From the NCBI RefSeq assembly GCF_964019385.1, contig NC_088650.1, forward strand, positions 34,239,243 to 34,303,242: a stretch of DNA of 64,000 nucleotides, in the 5' to 3' direction. Within the stretch, counting starts at the first letter, position 1. Each line of letters starts with the position of its first letter. Position numbers and translations under genes: made by a program. A model generated the notes under the pieces. That model saw nothing but the letters and a program-made list of their open reading frames with translations, was not told where the DNA came from and made no database searches. Positions 55,116 to 64,000 of this stretch are shown one piece after another. The stretch comes from Sycon ciliatum (Eukaryota; Porifera; Calcarea; Leucosolenida; Sycettidae).

Positions 55116-56013
55116 AGTTTAGTACCAAGTTTTTTTACAAAAGCATTCAGTGCCAGGATTCTTCTATACATTGGAGGTTGCCTGCCTGGTTGAATTTCTT
55201 ACCTGCATTTGTTTCTGTACGTTCCTGTTTGACGTTGCTACTTTCCAGCATCAGACTCGCCTTGCTAATGTGGCACATTGTCAGATTGGAGGCGTTTCAG
55301 TTCACCATTTCCAAGTGAATATTGTATCCGAGGTTAGTTCTTGTCTGTTGTCACTCGTGAGGCATGACGCTCTGAGTTGATAGACCTACTATATTCCCCA
55401 TTACTTTCTGCAACAGCTGCTGATGTCGTTACTGATGCTACTCTACTACAGACGTGAAGCGCTGACTGGAGTTGCCTTCAGCTAATTGATATATTATTCA
55501 CCGGTAGTGATATACATGTACATGCACTCGTATATCTGCCTCGCACGTAGTGATCTAGACAGTGAAACATAAAATGAGTCTACCGTTAAAGTCCTCAAAT
55601 AGTTACGCACCCAATTCAGTGTCTTTTGCAGTTAAACCCGACCAAAAACTCTGCTCTAAATTCTAACATGTACACTCAGGATGCACACCTTGCCTATGCA
55701 TGTACGCCACACACAAGATTTGCTGGTGTGTTACGTACACTTTCAATCTGAAATGTTCTTCAAACCCCGAAGGCATTACAGGGACATTGCCGGCGGAAGC
55801 CTTTGACTGTCATGGCTGCTGCCTTGAAAACAACAGTACTGGCAGTAAATAGTTGAGCCTTCCAATGGCCAGCATGTGTATGTTTCAACCTTCAATTCCT
55901 TAGCGCAAACCGCGAAGGTTTTCCTTTTCTTTTGTCTTTGGTGACTGTTTCAAGATGCTGAAGTCCTAGTTCAACTAAAGAATGCAAAAGGAGATCATGC
56001 ATATTCTTATTTA

Positions 56014-56452
56014 TTAGGGGTCGTCCACAAATATCGATGTTTTTTTAGAGAAGATATTCGTTCGTTTGGGGGGGAGGGGTTTGGGCCCTGTTCGTCTCGT
56101 CTTTGAGAAATAAATATCGAACTCTATCTATGGACGGGCACTGTTCGAACATGTAGTTTATGACCTACGAATTCAAATAAAAGAAACAAACAAACAAACC
56201 TACACAAAGTGAAAGTCAACCTCGTGAGCATAGCCATGGCAAGGTTGTGCGACCGTGGCAACATAAACCTAGGTGTATGGTGAAATTAGAGTGGCAGCTG
56301 GTCACGTTTCATGATTAAATTGAACTTCATTAAAAAATATCGATCCCTTGCCTAAACATGTGTATGTTCGTTTTGAGGGGGGGAGGGAGGGGTCTGGGGA
56401 GAATGAACAAATATCGTCTTGAAAAAAATCGATATTTATGGACGGCCCCTTA
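56014..56452. mobile_element. Harbinger-like MITE with TTA target duplication
   Basis: Element 56017-56449 with 22-bp inverted ends (GGGGTCGTCCACAAATAT against GGGGCCGTCCATAAATAT) and TTA on both sides (56014-56016, 56450-56452). A TTA duplication with GGG-type ends fits PIF/Harbinger. No transposase. Confidence 0.75.
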
Positions 56453-57722
56453 GTAGTATTTATTTAACATCGAACAACTCAACATTGTTGACACACAAAT
56501 TCCAAGATCGCCGATGAGGCAAAAAGGAAAAAGAAAAGTTGAAAGATGAGGCTGTAGGCAATGTGAAGACCCAGTAAAGGTAAAGATAATGAAGAACATG
56601 CATGGAGGGTGACTTGAACCAAGGAAAAAAGAAGTCAGTAAGGATATACAACGGTCACTCAAGGATACACAACGTTCACTTTACATCGGTAACGCGGCCA
56701 AAAAGGAAGTTAAGAAAGCGGTTGACCTGCATTGGGTCCTTCAAAAGTTGTTGAATTTCTGCATGAAATGCTGAGTGTCTGAAGAACTGCGGAGTTCAGA
56801 GGGTTTTACATTAAAGAACAATGCAGCACGGTTAGAAAAAGAATTGACACCATCAGAAGTACGAAATCTGTTCACTGCAATGGATGGGGTGGTTTGGCTC
56901 CTCGTACAACGGGCAGGACGAGGCTAAGGGAAGAGGGAGGAGAGCGAAGGTAGAGGGTGAGAGACAAAATTGCGATGTAGAAATCTAGTAAAGGACATTA
57001 ACACATATTGACAAAAACGAAACAGCGATAACCTGCATAATAATGTACCAGGGTCATCAAGGTGGTCAGCGCCACATGCTACGCGAACAGCATGCCGAAA
57101 CAGTGATTGTAATCTGTTCCTATCCCAAGCGGACAACTTCGTGAGGAAAGAAGGGGAGCAATACAAAAGATCCGGGAGAATGACAGCAAGAATGAAGGAA
57201 CGGCGAGCAGGTATTGACAAACATCTGAAAGAGCACCGGAGACCGCCTATCTTCTTGGACACCTTGCGCACAATGCCATCAATATGGGTGTCCAGGTCAA
57301 GCGGCAGTCTATGGTAACGCCTAGGATTCTGGTTTAGTCAACAACGGTCAGAGGGACATGATTTATGGAGATTGGTGGAGGCGGGATTGGGACTGCGGAT
57401 GGGGAGAGGAACAAGGCAACAGACTTGTCTACATTAACCGTTAGACCAAGGTCCGTTAGAGCAGCAGAAAGTGACGAGAGCGCCAAGTTAAGTGTTTGTG
57501 CAGCAAGGTGAAGGGATTTGTGGGATGTACACAGAATCATGTCATCGGCGAACATGGGGAGATGACAACCATGCACTTCTGCGGTCTTGGGGAGCTCTCG
57601 GACATACAAATTGAACAGCACACGCCCCAGAACAGTGCCCTGAGGAACTCCACTTGAGACGACCAAGGTACTGCAGCATCCACGTTGGGTTACAACCCGC
57701 TGTGTCCTTTCCGACAATATTA
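56453..57722 (-). pseudogene. 5'-truncated LINE in satellite copy 2
   Basis: The minus-strand frame from 57722 to 57334 has SSGVPQGTVLGRVLF and the RT active site MFADDMILCTS, then GLTVNVDKSVALFLS. After a break the C-terminal part (57271-56924) has SFILAVILPDLLYCSP and LQSLFRHAVRVACG. The fingers and the first catalytic Asp are missing. Satellite sequence resumes at about 57723, so the copy is about 1.27 kb. Confidence 0.8.
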
Positions 57723-58382
57723 AAGTGTTTCCCTGGTTTGCTTGGAATAAAGGAGCAGACCCTAATTGCTCAACCAGTTTTAAAAGGTTTACGCTATGAA
57801 TATTCAAGCATAGCACTGGTTGTTCATGTTGGTGACCAGCTAGCTTGTACATGTACATGCAGTGCAACCAGTGTGATCACAAAAATCAATTAATGAATGA
57901 TGACAACGAAAACAATGGAAGTTTAGTTTGAATTTTGCGCGGTGAATAAAGATTCCATCTGCTACGCCATATTGTAATTGGCATGGAAACAGCTGCTGAG
58001 GCAGGGTTAATTCCATTCTCGGATTCGAGATGTGAATACCACTTGCTCTTTATCGTCATTCACAGTTTGATCGACTTTAGTGTAGTCTGAATATGTCCTA
58101 AGAGGATTTTTGATCTCTGCCCACTTTCCTGTGGGTCTGATCTACTCACCTAACATCCTTTGGACCCATCTATGAAAACTTGAATATCGCTAAAGAAAGC
58201 TGTTTGACAATGATGATGTGGAAATCCTTTTTAGTATACATGTACGCACACTGGGAACCAGAAATGAGCTTGAAGTAAACGTCATGGACTCAAATCTTCC
58301 AAAGACATGTTAGATAGGGTTACAATTGGGGATAGGGTTAGAGTTAGGGTTTGTGTCACGGTTATGGTTACGGTTGGGGTTA

Positions 58383-59504
58383 AAGGGGAACTGTCACCAA
58401 AACTTTGCTTTGTCTTATCTTGTAGTTCTTTGGCACCTGATCACGACGGGGTTATCCGTTTTTCTCTGCGATGGCTGGAAGTGGGTGAAAACTTGAAAAG
58501 AAGGTGCCCAAAATTGTCCCGAAGTACCGAGTGACGTCACGCCGGACTTGCCCTCCACGCGTACATTCGTCGTCAAAACGAAGTTCAGCCCGTGTGCTGG
58601 TCGATCGAGCTAGCTGTTCCAATGTACGGTGCATGTGTGCCTTTTGAACTGTAACACAGATGGGTCTGTCGTACCGAAGGAGAATGCCAAAGAGGCAGAG
58701 ACCCACGTGCAGCTACACAGCCAAATCAAAGTAAAAAGGAGCTGAGCTTTCACCTTTTTGACTTCTTCTTATTCCGCGAGGATCTAAGTTTTATTTTGTG
58801 AGCACGGAAGTACGTAGTTGTTTTGAACTTTTCGTGTGAGGAAAAAGACAATGATGCGTGCGTATGCAGAAAACAGTACTCCTCCGGTCGGCGATAACAC
58901 CACCAACCCGAGCCCCGAAGGAACGCAATGTAGGTATGTGAAGGCGATTCATCTGGCGATTTTGCTGAAGATGCAGATGGCAAACTCCGACGTCTTTCAT
59001 TTCAGAGCCGGGTGGGCAACACCGCCACCTTCGATACAACGAAATAATTTTCAAGTACAAGGTATGTGTGTCACACTAACAGCAAACAAACATCCTTCCA
59101 CTCCTTCGTAATCACAAATAAAACAAAGGGCTGGAGCTGCGTGGAGGAAGTACCAGTGCGACAAACTACTGTCGACTTTTGTTTATTTTGTCCCTTTTGG
59201 CGTTCTCATTGTGTACAACGTACACATCAGTGTCCGAGTTCAGAAGGCAAGCGTGCACCGTACATCGAACAGTTGGCTCGATCGACTAGCACACGGGCTG
59301 GACTTCGTTTTTGACGATGAATGTGCGCGTGGAGGTCAAGTCCGGCGTGACGTCACTCGGTACTTCGGGACAATTTTGGGCACCTTCTTTTCAAGTTTTC
59401 ACCCACTTCCAGCCATCGCAGAGAAAAACGGATAACACCATCGTGATCAGGAGCCAAAGAACTACAAGATACGAGAAAGAAAATTTTTGGTGACAGTTCC
59501 TTTT
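58383..59504. mobile_element. Long-TIR element (about 280-bp arms) inside the TTAGGG tract
   Basis: The arms 58383-58665 and 59222-59504 are inverted copies (ends AAGGGGAACTGTCACC and GGTGACAGTTCCTTTT), flanked by TA. The interior has no transposase motif. The insertion splits the telomere-like tract of satellite copy 3 into 58320-58380 and 59507-59565. Confidence 0.8.
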
Positions 59505-59606
59505 TAGGGTTAGGGCAAGGGTTAGAGTTAGGGCTAGGGTGAGGGTTAGGGTAGGGCTTAGAATTTAGTCACAATTTTGTTTACAAAAGCATTCAGTGCC
59601 AGGATT

Positions 59607-61255
59607 TGGGCCAGTGCATGCAATACCGTGTCTAAGGGCAAATTTTTGGAAATTTTTTTCTTTCTTGAAAATCAATCACAGGGGTCTAGAGAACACCTCT
59701 GTGGAAGATAAAGTTGATTATCACATTTGGAAGTACATAGAGACCATGATTCCTATGCCATTGTCCAACATAGAATATGCCTTGTATAATGCATTATCTA
59801 CAGTGTCGCTGAAAGCAGCAACAGTTTTGCGTATCAGCCTTTAGTATTGGCCAAAACATTCAATGAAGGCTGCCTTGTTCTCAAGTCAAAATCGGGCAAC
59901 ATTGTCCAGCAAGTTCTTGCGGCGCTGAGCTAACAATAACTCGCGTTTTTTTTGTGCAAAGACAACATGGTCACAGAGTGGTTCCTTTGCAGAGTTCTTT
60001 TCATCCTATGCACGAGGAGAACGAATATCGTCCCGGAGCAGCTCACCCTTGTTGCACACATCCATCCGTCGTGTTATGAACTCAATGGACTTGCACTTCT
60101 TAGTCCACAGATACGAAATATACGGTCAGGGTTTGCGCTTTACCAGACTGCTCGACATGTTCCGAAAGGACAAACTTCTAGGGGACAGATGTAGGTAAGT
60201 TTATGGGAGATTCCTCACCTCTCCCTCTTGGTGCAGCAGACAAAGAGAGACTCAACACTAAGCTGTAGTTCAGGATAAACTGCTGCGCTCTGTCTCCCAC
60301 TTCTGCACAAAATTTATTCCAAGGCACATTGCCAGATTTCCATGTGCACCAGGCCAGGTTACAGCTATTATTCTCCTTGTCCACTTGCACACAGTCATGT
60401 TTTGCCAGCCACATGGAGCTGCATAAACGCGGTTCCACACACGATGTATCCCATCACAGTTTATCCAAACGTGATGCGCGTCCGTTCCATTGCGGAAGCT
60501 GTCGACTGATGCACAACAGTCGACAGGATCGTCATGCGTGCAGCGCAGCCAGCACATCAATATAGAAATGCCAAGGTCCTTCGATTTCATCGCCGAGATT
60601 TAGTCGTCGTAATGGAGGATTGCGCTCGACGTGAAGCTGCTGAAATGGTAGTTCCGAACGCAGCCACAGCCTTCAAGAATCAGTGAGTCGACAGCGGCAA
60701 TGCTCTGAAGCGCGTCCTGCTCATCGTCGCTTGCAGAGTCCACAGAATCTCCGCCAAATTCATCCGCTCTCGACTCGCCTTCAACCTCAACGCAGGAGGC
60801 TTTCACTCCCGGTCGCCTAGCTGGGGCTTCGTCAGAGTCACTGTGAGCAGTACAGCTGCTAGTTGCCGACTGCTCCGACTCGAGACTCGCCAAATAAATC
60901 GTCGTCTTCTTCCTCGATAGTAAACCTTGCCGATCTCTTCGGATGCGCCGACGATAATCACGCGAGCGGTACAGCTCAACTGACGTGCTGCTCGGCGTCT
61001 GCCGCGAGTGTGTCTACTCACAGGCCCTTCCTCAAGTCCTACTTCCAACTCCTTCTGCGCCGCCTTATCCATGATGATTGCTGCAAGTCGACGATAGCTT
61101 GTCGCTTCTCTTGTCGCCTTGAGATCGATTGGGAATGTAGACAAGATCCGCGATCGAGCCACAAAAAAATATAACTCTTCTTTCCGAGCGATTTTCTCAA
61201 AATTCTGAAAGAAATCGGTTTCCCCCGAAGACACGTTTTCGCATGCACTGGCCCA
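59607..61255 (-). mobile_element. TIR element with transposase-like gene remnant
   Basis: Ends TGGGCCAGTGCATGC (59607) and GCATGCACTGGCCCA (to 61255) are exact inverse copies. The minus-strand interior has an acidic segment (GGDSVDSASDDEQDAL) followed by a Cys-rich start EGCGCVRNYHFSSF in one frame and CKWTRRIIAV in the next. The order acidic stretch then GCGC/GCRC is like that of the 21638-23925 gene, so a shared family is possible. Several frame breaks. Confidence 0.5.
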
Positions 61256-61467
61256 TATAGGAGGTTGCTTGCCTATTTGAATATCTTACCTGCATTTGTT
61301 CCTGTACTTTCCTGTTTGCCGTTGCAACTTTCCAGCATCAGACTCGCCTTGCTAATGTGGCACATTGGTAGATTGAAGGCATTTCATTTCACCATATCCA
61401 GGTGAATATTGTATCCGAGGTTAGTTCTTGTCTGTTGTCACTCGTGAAGCATGACGCTGTGTATTGA

Positions 61468-61777
61468 TTATCATCATCATCACAAACCCATAGCCCTAAG
61501 GCCGTCGGGGCGTCACAGAGCAAGTATGAACAAGCGAGCGCCATAAAAATCGATCGCGTGCAGCAACTAGCAAGGACTGCACGTCAAGTGCAGTCCATGA
61601 AATAATATTATCAAGCCATGACATTATGGGCCTGCCTCGGCCACGACCTCCAGCAACACAACCCTGAAGAACAGTCAATGACAAACAGCCGGAACGAACA
61701 ATATGACCAAAAAATTGCAATTTCCTTCTAGGAACAGAAACAATAAGTGGGACTTGTTTGTGAATACTATGTGTATT
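61468..61777 (-). mobile_element. Short LINE insertion with 10-bp target duplication
   Basis: GTGTATTGAT occurs on both sides (about 61460-61469 and 61770-61779). The insert's minus strand encodes RRKLQFFGHIVRSG, GGRGRGRPIMSWLDNI and DRFLWRSLVH, a LINE C-terminus, and ends in a TGATGATGATGA tail at 61470-61482. Confidence 0.8.
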
Positions 61778-63174
61778 GATAGACCTATTATATTCGCCAT
61801 TACATTCTGCAGCAGCTCCTGATGCCGTTACTGATGCTACTGTACTGCAGACGTGTAGCGCTGACTGGACTTGCCTTGAGCTAATTGATATAATATTTAC
61901 CAGTGGTGATATACATGTACTCGTATATCTGCCATGCACGTAGTGATCTAGAAAGGGATACCATAAAATGAGTCTACCGTTAAAGTCCTCAAATAGTCAC
62001 GCACCCAATTCAGTGTCTTTTGCAGTTAAACCCGACCAATAACTCTGCTCTAAATTCTAACATGTACACTCTTCAGGCTGCACACCTTGTCTATGCATGT
62101 ACGCCACACACAAGATAGAAATGACTACGATCTACGAGCTCGTAGATCCACATGTATCACTTTCTTTTTTTCCTTTTTAAACTGAAAGAAAATCGTTAAA
62201 TTTGGCACCTATGAAGTCAGGGGACGGCCCACCCCTGGTGTGCTACTTGAAATTTCAGTCTGAAATGTTCTTCAAACCCCGAAGGCATTACTGGGACTTT
62301 GCCGGCGGAGCCCTTCGACTGTCATGGCTGCTGCAATGAAAACAGCAGTACAGGCAGTATATAGTTTAGTGCCATGGCTGCTGCCATGAAAACACCCGTA
62401 CGGGGAGTAAATAGTTGAGCCTTGAAATAGCCAGCATGTGCATGTTTAAACTTTCAAGTCTTTTGCGCAAGCCGCGAAGGTTTTCCTTTTGTTTTGTCTT
62501 TGGTGACTGTTTCACGATCCTGAAGTCCTAGTTCAACTAAAGAATGCAAAGGTAGATCATGCATTTTCTTAATAGTTATTGAAGAGTTTCCTGGTTCTCT
62601 TGGGAAAAAGGAGCAGATCCTAATTGCTCAACCAGTTTTAAAAGATTTACGCTATGAATATTCAAGCATAGCACTGGCTGTTCATGTTGGTGACCAGCTA
62701 GCTTGTACATGTACATGCAGTGCCACCAGTGTGATCACAAAAATCAATTAATGAATGATGACAACAAAAACAACGGAAGTTAAGTTTGAATTTTGGGCAG
62801 TGAATAAAGATTCGATCTGCCACGCCATATTGCAATTGGCATGGAAACTGCTGCCGAGGCAGGGTATATTCCATTCTCGGATTCGAGGTGTGAATACGAC
62901 TTGCTCTTTATCGTTATTCACGGTTTGATGGGTTTTAGTGTGGTCTGAATGTGTCCTAAGAGGATTTTTGATCTCTGCCCACTTTCCTGTGGGTCTGATC
63001 TACTCACCTAACATCTCTTTGGACCCATCTATGAAAACTTGAATATCGCTAAAGAAAGCTGTTGGAAAATGATGATGTGGAAATCCTTTATAGCATACAT
63101 GTATGCACACTGGGAACCAGAAATGAACTTGAAGTAAACGTCATGGACTCAAATCTTCCAAAGATATGTTAGAT

Positions 63175-63300
63175 AGGGTTAGAATTGGGGATAGGGTTAG
63201 AGGTAGGGTTTGTGTTACGGTAATGGTTACGGGTGGGGTTAGGGTAAGGGTAAGGGTTAGGGCTAGGGCTAGGGTTAGGGTTAGAGTAGGGTTTAGAGTT
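63175..63300 (+). repeat. Degenerate TTAGGG tract, copy 4
   Basis: GGGTTAGGGTAAGGGTAAGG, GGGCTAGGGCTAGGGTTAGG and related units at the equivalent place in satellite copy 4. Confidence 0.9.
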
Positions 63301-64000
63301 TAGTCCCAATTTTGTTTACAAAAGCATTCAGTGCCAGGATTCTTCTATACATTGGAGGTTGCCTGCCTGGTTGAATTTCTTACCTGCATTTATTTCTGTA
63401 CTTTCCTGTTTGACGTTGCTACTTTCCAGCATCAGACTCGCCTTGCTAATGTGGCACATCGGCAGATTGAAGGCATTTAATTTCGCCATTTCCAGGTGAA
63501 TATTGTATCCGAGGTTAGTTCTTGTCTGTTGCCACTCGTGAAACATGACCGTCTTAGTTGATAGACCTTCAATCTTCGCCATTACTTTCTGCAGCAGCTG
63601 CTGATGCCGCTACTGATGCTACTGTACTGCAGACGTGAAGCGCTGACTGGAGTTGCCTTCATTTAATTGATATCATATTTACCGGTAGTGATAATATTAC
63701 ATGTACATGTACTCGTATATCTGCCTCGCACCTAGTCATGTAGGCAGTGAAACATATAATGAGTCTACTGTTGAAGTCATTAAATAGGTACGCGCCCAAT
63801 TCGGGTTTTTTGCAGTTAAACCTGGCCAATAACTCTGCTCTACATTCTAACATGTACACTCTTCTGGATGCACACCTTGTCTATGCATGTACGCCATACA
63901 CAAAATATACATTACTGATGCTCTACGTTCAATTTCAGTGTGAATGTTTTTCAAACCCCGAAGTGCACAGAGTGCCTGATATTTGACATGGGTGTGAGCA

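Larger units (their letters stand above)
52622..64000. repeat. Satellite-like tandem repeat, 4 copies of a 1.4-1.6 kb unit
   Basis: Four copies begin at about 52622, 54651, 57941 and 62786; the last is cut by the window end. Shared landmarks in fixed order are ATTCACAGTTTGATGG, CCCACTTTCCTGTGGGTCTG, a TTAGGG-like tract, TTTACAAAAGCATTCAGTGCC, GAGGTTGCCTGCCTG, ACTTTCCAGCATCAGACTCG, ATGAGTCTACCGTTAA and TGCTCAACCAGTTTTAAAAG. The uninterrupted distance between copies 1 and 2 is about 1,422 bp. Copy 1 lacks about 170 bp near its 3' part that the others have. Each copy carries different inserted elements. Confidence 0.9.

Overview
The window looks like a transposon-rich stretch of a metazoan nuclear genome, most likely a marine invertebrate. 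A demosponge or cnidarian is my best guess, not a demonstrated assignment. Evidence: spliceosomal introns with GT/AG borders, TTAGGG-type repeats, long CA/GT microsatellites, many ACATGTAC stretches, and BEL/Pao, DIRS/Ngaro-type, CR1/Jockey-like, hAT and piggyBac-like elements. I see no bacterial operon, rRNA or CRISPR, and no ordinary single-copy host gene. Almost everything recognisable is a mobile element, a fragment of one, or tandem DNA.

Layout. 1-4774: foldback and minisatellite DNA, a repeat-coded Arg/Gln-rich ORF, and a hAT-type zinc-finger fragment. 4775-11330: a tandem non-autonomous LTR element, LTR-internal-LTR-internal-LTR on the minus strand, bounded by a single 5-bp target duplication. 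It carries nested hairpin MITEs, a piggyBac-like MITE with a natural empty site, a LINE tail and hammerhead-like palindromes. 12320-19765: a complete but decayed BEL/Pao retrotransposon with 494-bp LTRs, inserted in a small MITE. 20309-20875: minisatellites. 21638-23925: a transposase-like gene split by a MITE. 24128-25745: LINE 3' ends and GT repeats. 25879-33705: a nested complex whose core, 27609-33678, is a candidate autonomous DNA transposon. It has 219-bp terminal inverted repeats, a five-exon transposase-like gene on the plus strand, and a convergent two-exon chromodomain gene. 33745-38988: a MITE holding a second MITE, which holds a tyrosine-recombinase retrotransposon with split direct repeats and most of its reverse transcriptase deleted. 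38989-41728: LINE remnant and unassigned DNA. 41729-43906: two abutting minisatellites, 31 bp x 34 and 24 bp x 45. 44551-46640: a 5'-truncated LINE. 47041-52621: little recognisable. 52622-64000: four copies of a roughly 1.4-1.6 kb satellite that contains degenerate telomere-like TTAGGG tracts, each copy interrupted by different MITEs and LINEs.

The candidate for an undescribed system is the 27609-33678 transposon. Its two genes share one TIR-bounded unit and converge; one resembles a DDE transposase (GDGA motif, D plus CxWC motif, GQGVEK motif) and the other has a chromodomain. Family resemblance was judged from motifs remembered from invertebrate proteins, with no search run.
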